Part shown: positions 34,609-45,511 of the stretch, in pieces | How the letters are laid out: every line of letters starts with the position of its first letter | Position numbering within the stretch: the stretch's first letter is position 1 | Assembly (NCBI GenBank): GCA_030584065.1 | Contig: CP129489.1 | Span: forward strand, 706,640 to 770,639 | From: Flavobacteriales bacterium | GTDB taxonomy: Bacteria > Bacteroidota > Bacteroidia > Flavobacteriales_F > PHOS-HE28 | Direction: 5' to 3' | Length of the DNA stretch: 64,000 nucleotides | Translations under genes and position numbers: made by a program | The notes under the pieces: generated by a model | Databases searched by the model: none | Seen by the model: only the letters and a program-made list of their open reading frames with translations | What the model was told of the DNA's origin: nothing

Positions 34609-35544
34609 ATGGCACGCATCCTCGTCACCGGCGGCGCCGGCTTCATCGCCAGCGACCTGGCCATCAAGCTCGCCTCCGACCCCAAGAACGAAGTCACGGT
34701 GGTGGACAACCTCCTCACCGGCGACCGCCGCAAGCTCCCCGCCGAGCTGCCGCACAACCTGCATTTCATCAAGTGCGACGTGAACCGTTACGAGGACATC
34801 AGCGCCGTGTTCTTCGCCAACCGGTTCGAGCACGTCTTCCACTACGCTGCCGTGGTGGGCGTGAAGCGGACCATCGAGAACCCGGTGATGGTGCTGCAGG
34901 ACATCGACGGCCTGCGCAACATCCTCGACCTATCGAAGAATACCGGCGTGAAGCGGGTGATCTACAGCAGCAGCAGCGAGGTTTACGGCGAGCCGGTGGA
35001 GATTCCGCAGAACGAGCGCACCACGCCGCTCAACAGCAAGCTGCCCTATGCCATCGTGAAGAACATCGGCGAGGCCTTCCTGCGGAGCTACCACAAGGAA
35101 TACGGGCTGGATTACACCGTGTTCCGCTTCTTCAACACCTATGGCCCCAAGCAGAGCCGTGACTTCGTGGTGAGCAAGTTCATCCGGATGGCGCTGGCCG
35201 GCGATGACATCACCATCTACGGCGATGGCCAGCAGACCCGCACCTTCTGCTACATCGATGACAACATCGACGCCTGCCTGGCCGCCTACACCCGCAACGA
35301 GGTGCTCAACGATGTGGTGAACATCGGCAGCGACGCGGAGATCACCATCAAGGCCCTGGCGCGGCTGATCGTGGAGCTCACCGGGAGCCCGTCGCGGATC
35401 ATCCACCTCCCGCCTTTGGAGGAAGGCGATATGACGCGCCGCATGCCCGACATCACGCGCATGCGCAAGCTCCTGGGCCGCGATCTCCTGCCGCTCCGCA
35501 CAGGCTTGGAGCGCATCTTGGCGCTAACCCCGGTGGCCCGCTAG
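34609..35544 (+). CDS. NAD-dependent epimerase/dehydratase (UDP-sugar type)
   Basis: 311 residues, extended SDR fold. The dinucleotide motif is GGAGFIAS (third glycine replaced by alanine), with SSSSEVYGE and the catalytic YAIVK pair, FFNTYGPKQSRDFV and the later CYIDDNIDACLAA. Closest in style to UDP-glucuronate decarboxylase or UDP-glucose 4-epimerase relatives; specificity not assignable. 27 bases after the phosphoesterase gene and 21 before asnB, in the same direction, so part of the polysaccharide operon. Confidence 0.88.
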   Translation: MARILVTGGAGFIASDLAIKLASDPKNEVTVVDNLLTGDRRKLPAELPHNLHFIKCDVNRYEDISAVFFANRFEHVFHYAAVVGVKRTIENPVMVLQDIDGLRNILDLSKNTGVKRVIYSSSSEVYGEPVEIPQNERTTPLNSKLPYAIVKNIGEAFLRSYHKEYGLDYTVFRFFNTYGPKQSRDFVVSKFIRMALAGDDITIYGDGQQTRTFCYIDDNIDACLAAYTRNEVLNDVVNIGSDAEITIKALARLIVELTGSPSRIIHLPPLEEGDMTRRMPDITRMRKLLGRDLLPLRTGLERILALTPVAR

Positions 35545-35565
35545 CGTGGGCCCCGCCGAGCAGCC

Positions 35566-37440
35566 ATGTGCGGCATAGCTGGCATACACGGGCTCGAAGG
35601 CCTCGCCGATGCGGAGTCCGTGATGCGCCGCATGTGCGGCGCCATGGCCCATCGCGGGCCGGACGCCGAGGGCGTGGCACGGCTGGGCAACAATGTGCTG
35701 GGCCATCGGCGGCTCAGCATCATCGACCTCTCCGCCGCCAGCAACCAGCCCTTCACCAGCGCCGATGGCCGCTACACCATCGCCTTCAACGGCGAGATCT
35801 ACAACTACCGCGAGCTCAAGCGCGAGCTGGACGGCCATCCGTGGCGCACCGGCTCCGATACGGAGGTGCTGCTCGTCGCTTTCGCGCGTTGGGGAGAGGG
35901 CTGCCTGAACCGCCTGCACGGGATGTTCGCCTTCGCCGTGCACGACCGCATGACGGATGAGCTCTTCCTGGCGCGCGACCGGATGGGAATCAAGCCCCTC
36001 TATTGGTACCGGGATGACCAGCGCGTGCTCTTCGCCAGCGAGGTGCGCGCATTGCTGGCATCCGGCCTCGTTCCGCGCCGCCTCGATTCCGATGCGCTCG
36101 TGGATCACCTGCGCTACCAGACCGTTCGCGCTCCGGAAACGCTCATCCAGGGCGTTCGCATGCTGGAAGCCGGACATTGGATGCGGATCGGCGACCAGGA
36201 GGTGACCACCGTTCGCTGGTACGACCTGGTCCGGGCCGTGCACCGCGATGCTGAGGCCATGCCGCTGCCCGAGGTGCATCGGACGATCCGGGCGCGCCTT
36301 GCCGGCGCGGTGGAGAAGCGGCTGGTGAGCGACGTGCCGTTCGGGGCCTTCCTTTCCGGCGGCATCGACAGTAGCGCCATCGTCGGGCTCATGGCCCAGG
36401 CAAGCACTGCCCCGGTGCACACGTTCTCCGTGGTCTTCGACGAGTCCGAGTTCTCCGAGGAGCGCTACGCGCGGATGGTGGCCGATCGCTTCCGCACGCG
36501 CCACACGGCCATCCGCCTGAAGCCGGAGGACATGCTGCGCATGCTGCCCGATGCCTTGGCCGCAATGGATCACCCCAGTGCCGATGGCCCCAATACCTAC
36601 GTGGTGTCGAAGGTCACCAAAGGGGCGGGGGTCACCATGGCGCTCAGCGGGCTGGGTGGCGATGAGGTGTTCGCGGGCTACCCCGTCTTTCCCCGTACCA
36701 TCGAGCTCTGGAACAAGCGCTGGATCACGCAGTTCCCGAAGCCCTTACGCGTGGCGGCGGCGGCTCTGATGGCCACGGCACGGCCATCAATCGCCTCGGA
36801 TAAGCTCGGCGAGCTCCTGCGGCGGGATGCTTTCACGGTGGATGAGACCTTCCCCGTCTCGCGACTGGTCTTCACCGACCGTGACCTCCGAGGACTCCTG
36901 GCCCGGCAGGCATTGCCCCCCAGCCGCGTGGCCGCCACCCTGCACCGGCTCATCCGCACCGATGCCGGGCATGACCTGCCGCTCCTCAGCCAGGTGTCTT
37001 TGGGCGAACTGGGCACCTACCTGCAGGATGTCCTGCTGCGCGATACGGACCAGATGAGCATGGCGCATGCCCTGGAGGTGCGTGTGCCCTTCCTTGACCA
37101 TGACCTTGTGGAATTCGTGCTCGGCGTGAGCGACCGCCTCAAGTATCCGGTCACGCCCAAGAAGCTCCTGGTTGATGCCTTGGGCGACCTGCTCCCCAGC
37201 GAGATCGTCCACCGCCCCAAGATGGGCTTCACCCTGCCCTGGGAGCTCTGGATGCGGAACGAGCTGAGGCCCTTCTGCGAAGAACGCCTGCACCGGCTCG
37301 ACCGTCGGCCGCAATTCCGGCCGGGCGCCATCGTATCGCTCTGGGACCGCTTCCTTGCAGGGGACAAGCGCGTCAACTGGGCCCGGGTCTGGTCACAGGT
37401 GGTGCTGGAGGATTGGATGTCGAGGAACGGGGTGGAATAG
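35566..37440 (+). CDS. asnB: Asparagine synthase (glutamine-hydrolysing)
   Basis: 624 residues. N-terminal class II glutaminase domain with the nucleophile Cys2 (MCGIAGIHG), HRRLSIIDLS and NGEIYNYREL. The C-terminal synthetase has the PP-loop SGGIDSS starting at residue 264 and GLGGDEVFAGY. In Bacteroidota polysaccharide loci AsnB homologues often amidate sugar acids and do not make free asparagine; both roles are possible here. It is the last gene of the plus-strand surface operon and is followed by a strong bidirectional terminator. Confidence 0.93.
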   Translation: MCGIAGIHGLEGLADAESVMRRMCGAMAHRGPDAEGVARLGNNVLGHRRLSIIDLSAASNQPFTSADGRYTIAFNGEIYNYRELKRELDGHPWRTGSDTEVLLVAFARWGEGCLNRLHGMFAFAVHDRMTDELFLARDRMGIKPLYWYRDDQRVLFASEVRALLASGLVPRRLDSDALVDHLRYQTVRAPETLIQGVRMLEAGHWMRIGDQEVTTVRWYDLVRAVHRDAEAMPLPEVHRTIRARLAGAVEKRLVSDVPFGAFLSGGIDSSAIVGLMAQASTAPVHTFSVVFDESEFSEERYARMVADRFRTRHTAIRLKPEDMLRMLPDALAAMDHPSADGPNTYVVSKVTKGAGVTMALSGLGGDEVFAGYPVFPRTIELWNKRWITQFPKPLRVAAAALMATARPSIASDKLGELLRRDAFTVDETFPVSRLVFTDRDLRGLLARQALPPSRVAATLHRLIRTDAGHDLPLLSQVSLGELGTYLQDVLLRDTDQMSMAHALEVRVPFLDHDLVEFVLGVSDRLKYPVTPKKLLVDALGDLLPSEIVHRPKMGFTLPWELWMRNELRPFCEERLHRLDRRPQFRPGAIVSLWDRFLAGDKRVNWARVWSQVVLEDWMSRNGVE

Positions 37441-37481
37441 GAATCGCCTCGCACCGCCGGATTCCAACGCAGGCGGCCGGA

Positions 37482-37516
37482 ATGAAAGAGCGGGGGCATA
37501 GCCCCCGCTCTTTCAT
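37482..37516. terminator. Bidirectional terminator, perfect 16-bp stem
   Basis: ATGAAAGAGCGGGGGC (37482-37497), loop ATA, GCCCCCGCTCTTTCAT (37501-37516). It separates convergent asnB and the PorG-like gene. The A/T-rich outer stem gives CTTTCAT-type tails on both strands, suiting termination from either side. Confidence 0.85.
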
Positions 37517-37529
37517 GCAAGCGATGCGA

Positions 37530-38462
37530 TCAGAACTTGGCGCGTGACTTACGGCCGACCCGTTTCGTGCCCCGGATCCAGCTGTAGCGCTGACGGTAGA
37601 AGTTCGATTGCCCACGGAGCACGTAGCTATACGTGAAGGTCATCGTCAGGTAGCTGTCGTTGTGGGTGGGATCGCCCCTGATGGCCCCAGGCGCATAGTT
37701 GTTCGGATGGGGGAGCGTGGGGTCCAGCGCGTAGGCAAACGAAGTCTGGTTCGCCAGATTGATGGCGTCCTGATTGGGGAGCAGCGCCGGATCAGCGTAG
37801 GTCGTGCTCACATCGTCCAGATAGTCGGTGAAGGTCGTCCTCCAGCCCATATCCCAGCCGAAGCGATGGCGGCGGCGTTTGGTGAAGTGGAACCCGATTC
37901 CCGCAGGAATGCTCACCCCGAACCGCGAGTAATCCACCAGTTCCGTGGTCAGGGGCTGCAGCGCATAGAAGTCGCCTTCCCGGTTGATCTGCCCTTTGGG
38001 ATTGTGGTAGTAGAGCGCTGCGCCGACATAGCCGAAGAGGCGGAAGTCCGTGCGATATCGTCCGCGTCCGCCAAGGTCATTGTCCTGGTAGATGGTGAAC
38101 TCGGGGCGGATGTACCACTCCAAGAGGTCGTTGCGGAAGTTGAGGTTCCGGCCGCGTCGGGGACGATAGCTCTCCGTCAATGCATCGGCGCCTTGCAGCC
38201 GCAGATACAGGAGGCCGGTATTCACTGAAATCAAGCGATTGATCTTCCTGCGGGCGAAGCCGCCGACGGCCCAACGGGTCTGGCTCAGCTTCATGTCCCA
38301 GATGAAGTCCCGGCGGGGCTGATCCTTGCCGCCCATCTCGCCGAGATAGTTGGCCCCGCCCAGATGGAAGCCGACATCCCAAGCGTATTGGGCATCAGCC
38401 GTTACCGCCACGCCCGCAAGAAGGGTGGCAATGGCAAACGGTCGAATCATGGTGAGGCGCAT
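37530..38462 (-). CDS. PorG/DUF6089-like outer-membrane beta-barrel protein
   Basis: 310 residues from the ATG at 38462 (a second ATG at 38450 is possible). A signal peptide ends at ADAQ. The mature start YAWDVGFHLGGANYLGEMGGK is typical of DUF6089/PorG proteins of the T9SS/gliding machinery. Alternating amphipathic strands with tyrosine- and arginine-rich turns follow (LLEWYIRPEFTIYQ, RLFGYVGAALYYHN, GVSIPAGIGFHFTKRRRHRFGWDMGWR), giving about 8-10 barrel strands. The end is basic (RGTKRVGRKSRAKF). Family assignment rests on remembered pattern; PorG identity is inferred. Confidence 0.7.
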   Translation of the reverse strand: MRLTMIRPFAIATLLAGVAVTADAQYAWDVGFHLGGANYLGEMGGKDQPRRDFIWDMKLSQTRWAVGGFARRKINRLISVNTGLLYLRLQGADALTESYRPRRGRNLNFRNDLLEWYIRPEFTIYQDNDLGGRGRYRTDFRLFGYVGAALYYHNPKGQINREGDFYALQPLTTELVDYSRFGVSIPAGIGFHFTKRRRHRFGWDMGWRTTFTDYLDDVSTTYADPALLPNQDAINLANQTSFAYALDPTLPHPNNYAPGAIRGDPTHNDSYLTMTFTYSYVLRGQSNFYRQRYSWIRGTKRVGRKSRAKF

Positions 38463-38493
38463 GCGCGTGATGAGGAGGCGTTCGGTTGACGGG

Positions 38494-38501
38494 CAAACAT
38501 A
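38494..38501 (-). promoter_or_regulatory. -7 box (TATGTTTG) for the PorG-like gene
   Basis: Minus-strand TATGTTTG, perfect TAnnTTTG, 31 bases before the ATG at 38462. Confidence 0.58.
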
Positions 38502-38584
38502 ACAAAGTTCCCCCGCCTTGGTACGGACCCGGCTGAGCCCGGTTATCAACGATCCCTGTCGCAGAATGCCAGCCCCGAAGCCGA

Positions 38585-38592
38585 TAGCTTTG
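38585..38592 (+). promoter_or_regulatory. -7 box (TAGCTTTG) for the nitronate monooxygenase gene
   Basis: Perfect TAnnTTTG, 17 bases before the ATG at 38610, facing the minus-strand box at 38494. No TTG at standard spacing. Confidence 0.58.
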
Positions 38593-38609
38593 GCCCCTCG
38601 ATATCCGGC

Positions 38610-39551
38610 ATGAGAACCGCGGCCACCGAGTTGTTCGGAATCCAGTACCCCATTGTGCAGGCTGGCATGATTTGGTGCTCCGGCTGGCGTTTGGCCTCCG
38701 CTGTGAGCAATGCCGGTGGATTGGGCATCATCGGGGCCGGCAGCATGTATCCGGAGGTGCTCCGCGATCATGTGCGGAAGTGCAGGGCCGCCACGGACAG
38801 GCCGTTCGCCGTGAACCTGCCGATGCTCTATCCGGACATCGAGCAGCATATGGCCACCATCGCTGAAGAAAAGGTGCCCATCGTGTTCACCTCGGCGGGA
38901 AACCCCGCCGCATGGACCGGCTGGTTGAAGGAGCGTGGCGTGAAGGTGGTGCATGTGGTGAGCAGCGTAAGGTTCGCCAGAAAGGCAGAGACCGCTGGGG
39001 TTGACGCCGTGGTGGCGGAAGGCTTCGAGGCCGGAGGACATAATGGACGCGAGGAGACGACGACGCTCGTGCTCGTGCCCATGGTCAGGGATGCCGTCCG
39101 CATCCCGGTCATCGCAGCAGGCGGCATTTCCGATGGCCGGAGCATGCTGGCCGCAATGGCCTTGGGGGCCGATGCCGTGCAGGTAGGGAGCCGCTTCGTG
39201 TGTTCCGACGAGAGTTCCGCCCACCCTGCATTCAAGCAGCGCATCACCGATGCTGGCGAAGGGGATACGCTTCTGACGTTGAAGGAGTTGACCCCTGTAC
39301 GGTTGCTGCGGAACGGATTCTTCGATCAGGTGCAGCAAGCATACTCCAAAGGCGCGAGCGTGGAGGAGCTGCGGAGCCTGCTGGGCCGGGGGAGGGCGAA
39401 GCGGGGCATGTTCGAAGGCGACTTGGTGGAAGGAGAGCTGGAAATTGGGCAGGTCAGCGGGCGCATCTCCAATGTGATGCCTGCCGCACGGATCGTGCAA
39501 GAGTTCATGCAGGAATACGAATCGGCCCGGCAGGGCCTCCCCAAGGCCTGA
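38610..39551 (+). CDS. Nitronate monooxygenase (2-nitropropane dioxygenase family)
   Basis: 313-residue FMN-dependent TIM-barrel enzyme that oxidises alkyl nitronates; many family members have other, unknown substrates. Signatures: FGIQYPIVQAGMIWCSG at the N-terminus, SNAGGLGIIGAGSM, AEGFEAGGHNG with the catalytic-position histidine, IPVIAAGGISDGRSM and ALGADAVQVGSRF. Length is normal for the class lacking extra domains. A surface-protein gene begins 53 bases downstream. The family is clear; the physiological substrate is not. Confidence 0.9.
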   Translation: MRTAATELFGIQYPIVQAGMIWCSGWRLASAVSNAGGLGIIGAGSMYPEVLRDHVRKCRAATDRPFAVNLPMLYPDIEQHMATIAEEKVPIVFTSAGNPAAWTGWLKERGVKVVHVVSSVRFARKAETAGVDAVVAEGFEAGGHNGREETTTLVLVPMVRDAVRIPVIAAGGISDGRSMLAAMALGADAVQVGSRFVCSDESSAHPAFKQRITDAGEGDTLLTLKELTPVRLLRNGFFDQVQQAYSKGASVEELRSLLGRGRAKRGMFEGDLVEGELEIGQVSGRISNVMPAARIVQEFMQEYESARQGLPKA

Positions 39552-39603
39552 GTGCTTGCGCATGCGCCATCGGCAACATCCACCCTCCGGTAAGCGTCTA
39601 TGC

Positions 39604-41672
39604 ATGGCAATGGCTTCGTTCCTGCGCCCTTTGGCTTGGGGTTGGCTTTCAGCGGCATCGGTGCTGGTGGGCATGGCCCAGCCGCTCGACCCGCCCGCAC
39701 TGCGCTGCGCCTCGGTGAACGTAGCCGGTAATGTCACCCTGACCTGGACGCCGCCCGTCGATCCGAATGGGGACTTCCAGGCGTACGAGATTTGGTCGGC
39801 CAACAACCCGCTGGGCCCGTTTTCTGTCATTTCGACCGTGGCTGTGTATGGGCAAACCACCTTCTTCCATGCGGGTGCAGGCGCCAACGCCGGCCCCCAG
39901 TTCTACTTCATGACGACCCTCTCCGGCGGGCCGCCTCCAGAGACCTCCCTGGCCAGCGACACGGTGGCCACCTTGTTCCTTCAGGTGTTCCAGAGCACGC
40001 CCTTGGGCAATGCGAATCTTTCCTGGAATGCTCCTGCCATATCCAGTTCATCATCAAATGTTTATTCCATTTGGCTTGAATATCCAGTAGGAGTTTGGAG
40101 CCAGGTGGCCTCTGTTCCCGTAACCACCTTCTCGTATCAATGGCCGGTATCCATCTGCGAGGATTCACTCACCTTCAGGGTAGGGCTGTCCGACCTCTCC
40201 GGCTGCGTCTCCTTCAGCAACCGCGACGGGGAGGTGTTCCAGGATGTGACCCCTCCATCGGTACCTGTCATTGTGGCCGCTTCTGTGGATAGCATCACCG
40301 GACTCTCAACGGTGAGTTGGACGGCGAGCCCCGAGCCGGATACGGATGGTTACATCATCGTGTACAACGGACCGGGAGGCGGTGTCATCATCGACACGGT
40401 CTTTGGCCAGTTCAACACCTCCTATGCCTGGCCGGATAGCTGGCCTTTCGGATCGTCGGAGTCCTTCACCATCGCGGCCTTCGATACCTGCGAGACCGGT
40501 ACGCCCCCCAGCCCCAATACCAGCGCCACCGGTCCGCCGCATGCCACGATGCTGGCCGAAACCACCTACGACCGGTGCGGAGCCCGCATGCGCATCACCT
40601 GGTCGCCCTATGTCGGCTGGAGCCCCCAATCGCACCAGATCCTGGCGCAATACGATGGCGGGGCATGGGTCCTGTTGGCGAATCTGCCTGCTGCGGCGAA
40701 CAGCTACGAGCACGACGTTCAGCCCGGGCATCAGTACTGCTACATCGTCAAGGCCATTCAGGCGCCGGGGCAGGCTTTCTCGCTCAGCAACGAGGCATGC
40801 CGGTTCACGGACTACCCGCCGTTGCCCGGCGGGAATTACCTCCGGACGGTAACGGTCACGAGCCCGTCGACCATTCTCATCGTCGATAGCGTGGATGTCA
40901 CCGCGCAGGTCAGCGCTTATCGCCTTGAGCGGTCGGTGAACGGAGGGGCCTTCGAGATGCAAGCCACCTTCCCGGGTAGCGCAGGCCCGGTAATTACCTA
41001 CGTTGACGAGGATGTTGCGCCTTCCCAGAATGGATACCGCTACCGGATGCTGGTTCAGGATAGCTGCGGGCGCCCCTCGGTGACGAGCAATCTGGGGGGC
41101 AACATCCTGCTGCGGGCCGTTCCGGGGCTCGATGGCATCAACCGGCTGGATTGGAACGGCTACCAGGCCTGGGCGGGAGCGGTGGCGGGCTATGGCATCC
41201 ACCGTAGCATCGACCGCGGGACCTTCGAGCTCATTGCCGTCTTGCCGCCCGACCCATGGACCTATGCCGACGATGTGAATGCGTTCGTGGGCCTGACGGG
41301 CGACTTCTGCTACCGGGTGGAGGCCATCGAGGCGGGCAACCCTTCCGGGGTCAATGCCACCTCCATGAGCAACGAGGCCTGCGCATTCCAGGAGGAGCTG
41401 GTCTACATCCCCAATGCCTTCATCATCGGAAGCGCCTATAACCCGGTGTTCAAGCCGGTGATCGGATTCGTGGATATCGCTGAGTACCGCTTGCTCATCA
41501 TCAACCGCTGGGGGCAGGTGGTCTGGGAGACCGAGGATCCCGGTCAGGCCTGGGATGGCATCGTGGGGAGCCAGGTCATGCCCATCGGGGTCTACGGCTA
41601 CTATTGCAGCGTTCGGAACGGTGCGGGAAAGCTGGTGGAGAAGCACGGCACTGTCACCCTCCTGCGGGCGGA

Positions 41673-41676
<4 letters not shown>
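39604..41676 (+). CDS. Secreted fibronectin-III-like protein with type B (gliding-type) sorting domain
   Basis: 690 residues from the ATG at 39604, which gives a good signal peptide (MAMASFLRPLAWGW, ending GMAQ). The body is a string of about five fibronectin-III/Ig-like modules (repeated patterns such as YEIWSANNPLGPF, YIIVYNGPGG, HQILAQYDGGAWVLL, YRLERSVNGGAFEM, YGIHRSIDRGTFELI). The C-terminus is a gliding-motility-associated (T9SS type B) domain: YIPNAFIIGS, YRLLIINRWGQVVWET, WDGIVGSQVMPIGVYGYY and GTVTLLR. The usual NGDGxND-type segment is replaced by IIGSAYNPVF. Probable surface adhesin or matrix protein. Confidence 0.85.
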
Positions 41677-43236
<1,560 letters not shown>

Positions 43237-43306
43237 GGCCGCCGGCGCGGTTCAGCTTGGTTTTTTTAACGTCTGGCGGGTGCCGCCGGCGCCAAGCCGC
43301 AACGGT

Positions 43307-43314
43307 TACATTTG
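43307..43314 (+). promoter_or_regulatory. -7 box (TACATTTG) for the SurA-like operon
   Basis: Perfect TAnnTTTG, 10 bases before the ATG at 43325 and 31 before the ATG at 43346. A T7 run at 43260-43267, after guaB, lies upstream and may aid guaB termination. Confidence 0.58.
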
Positions 43315-43324
43315 GCACCCTTTC

Positions 43325-45511
43325 ATGGACCTTACCCTCAGCCGAATGATGCCGAAGAAGTTCCTCGCCACCGCGCTTTGCGGCCTATGCCTGCTGCCTG
43401 CATTCGCCCAGAACGGCGAATCGGACCCGGTGCTGATGACCGTTGACGGCCAGCCCGTGACCCGCGCGGAATTCGAAGCCATCTACAAGAAGAACAACAA
43501 GGAAGCCTCCGTTTCAAAGGAAGCGCTGGACGACTACCTCGAGCTCTTCATCAACTACAAGCTCAAGGTGCGCGAAGCCGAGAAGCTCGGCATGGATACC
43601 ATCGGCAAGTTCCGGTCAGAGCTCGACGGCTATCGCAAGCAGCTCTCCAGGCCCTACCTCATCGACCGCGAGCTGAACGATGCGCTCATCCGCGAGGCCT
43701 ATGACCGAAGCCAGCAGGAGGTCCGGGCGAGCCACATTCTGGTGCAGGTGGCGCCCGAGGCCACGCCCGAGGATACCATGGCCGCTTGGCGGAGGATCAG
43801 CGCCCTGCGCGACCGCGTGGTGCGCGGGGAGGACTTCGCCACGGTGGCGAAGGGCGTGGGCGGCAGCGAGGACCCCAGCGCCCAGAAGAATGGGGGGGAC
43901 CTCGGCTGGTTCAGCGCGCTGCAGATGGTCTATCCCTTCGAGAATGCAGCTTACAGCACCCCGGTCGGCGAAGTGAGCAAGCCGGTGCGCACCCGGTTCG
44001 GCTACCACATCCTGAAGGTGGCCGGCAAGCGCCCTGCGCGCGGACAGGTGAAGGTGGCGCACATCATGCTCCGCAGCACGGAGCAGGACAGCCCTGAGAA
44101 GCAGCGGCAGGCCGATGAGCGGATCCACGAGATCCACAAGCAGATTGAGGCCGGCACCCTCACCTTCGCCGATGCAGCGCTGAAATTCAGCGAGGACGAG
44201 AGCACCAACACGAAAGGCGGGGAGCTGCCCCAGTTCGGCACCGGCAAGATGATCGAGGAGTTCGAGGACGCCGCCTTCGCGCTGAAGTCACCCGGTCAGA
44301 TCAGCGCACCCATCAAGTCGCGCTTCGGCTGGCACATCATCAAGAGCATCGAGGTCATCCCCCCCGCGTCGTTCGAAACGGCCAAGGCGGAACTGAAGAC
44401 CAAGATCGCGCGCGACAGCCGCGCCGAGATCACGCGCAAGGCCTTCCTCGAGCGCCTGCGGAAGGAATATGCATTCGTCAGCTATCCGCAGAACCTCAAA
44501 GCCGTTTACGCGATGGTGGATACCACCGTGTTCAAGAAAGGGACCGCGGTCACCGACACCATCCTGCGCAAGCAGTTCGTGGAGGGCCCGTTCGTGAAGG
44601 GCAAGGGCGCCAAGGCCATCCGCTACCGCCGCGAATTGGCCGGGGCCATCAGTGGCGGGCGCATGCTTGCCGTGCGCAGCAGGCCCTATGAGGAGATGAC
44701 CCAGACCATGGACGATACCGTTGTGGTGCGCGAGGTCATGGAAGGGTGGGCCTACGACCGCAAGAAAGCCGCCAAGCTCACCAAGCCGGTCTTTTCCTTC
44801 GCAGGCGGCACGGTGACGCAGAAGGACCTGCTGGACCAGATCGAGAGCCGCCAGCGTCGCGAGCGCGTGGTGGCCATCCCGGCTTACGTCGATGCGCGCC
44901 TCAATGACTACGCGGAGGAGCGGATCCTGGCCTACGAGGATGCCAACCTCGAGACGAAGTACCCGGAGTTCCGGATGCTCATGAAGGAATACCGCGACGG
45001 CATCCTGCTCTTCGAACTCACCGACCAGAAGGTGTGGGGCAAGGCCGTGAAGGACAGCGCAGGCCTTGACGCCTTCCTCAAGGCGCATCCGGACAGGTTC
45101 ATGTGGCCTACCCGCTACGAGTGCGACCTCTATGCCTGCACCGATGCCGCCACCGCCAAGCTGGTGCGCGCGCAGCTTCGCAAAGGCAAGCGTGGCAAGG
45201 AGCTCATGGATATCGCCAATAAAGCGAACGCGCTCGCGCTCAGCATCGACGGGGGCGTGTTCACGGCCGAGGACAAGCCCTACCTGACCGGCCTCACCGC
45301 CACCGGCCTCAGCAAGGACATCCCCCACGACGGCAAGGTGATGCTCGTGGACCTGAAGAAGCTGATGGCGCCCGCGCCGAAGGCCTTGGATGAGGCGCGC
45401 GGCCTCATCACTGCGGCCTACCAGGATCAGCTGGAGAAGGATTGGATCCAGGAGCTCCGCGCCAAGTATCCCGTTACGGTGGACAAATCCGTCCTCTACT
45501 CCATCAAGTGA
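43325..45511 (+). CDS. Periplasmic peptidylprolyl isomerase with tandem parvulin domains
   Basis: 728 residues from ATG 43325; ATGs at 43346 and 43349 give a tighter signal peptide (MMPKKFLATALCGLCLLPAFAQ). An N-terminal SurA-like chaperone segment (MTVDGQPVTRAEFEAIYKKNN) precedes two parvulin domains (about 125-230, VRASHILVQV and RFGYHILKVAG; about 235-345, VKVAHIMLRS and RFGWHIIKSIEV). A long C-terminal alpha-rich region follows. It should assist outer-membrane protein folding. It opens a four-gene unit with the lipoprotein, SurA and MoxR genes. Confidence 0.9.
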   Translation: MDLTLSRMMPKKFLATALCGLCLLPAFAQNGESDPVLMTVDGQPVTRAEFEAIYKKNNKEASVSKEALDDYLELFINYKLKVREAEKLGMDTIGKFRSELDGYRKQLSRPYLIDRELNDALIREAYDRSQQEVRASHILVQVAPEATPEDTMAAWRRISALRDRVVRGEDFATVAKGVGGSEDPSAQKNGGDLGWFSALQMVYPFENAAYSTPVGEVSKPVRTRFGYHILKVAGKRPARGQVKVAHIMLRSTEQDSPEKQRQADERIHEIHKQIEAGTLTFADAALKFSEDESTNTKGGELPQFGTGKMIEEFEDAAFALKSPGQISAPIKSRFGWHIIKSIEVIPPASFETAKAELKTKIARDSRAEITRKAFLERLRKEYAFVSYPQNLKAVYAMVDTTVFKKGTAVTDTILRKQFVEGPFVKGKGAKAIRYRRELAGAISGGRMLAVRSRPYEEMTQTMDDTVVVREVMEGWAYDRKKAAKLTKPVFSFAGGTVTQKDLLDQIESRQRRERVVAIPAYVDARLNDYAEERILAYEDANLETKYPEFRMLMKEYRDGILLFELTDQKVWGKAVKDSAGLDAFLKAHPDRFMWPTRYECDLYACTDAATAKLVRAQLRKGKRGKELMDIANKANALALSIDGGVFTAEDKPYLTGLTATGLSKDIPHDGKVMLVDLKKLMAPAPKALDEARGLITAAYQDQLEKDWIQELRAKYPVTVDKSVLYSIK

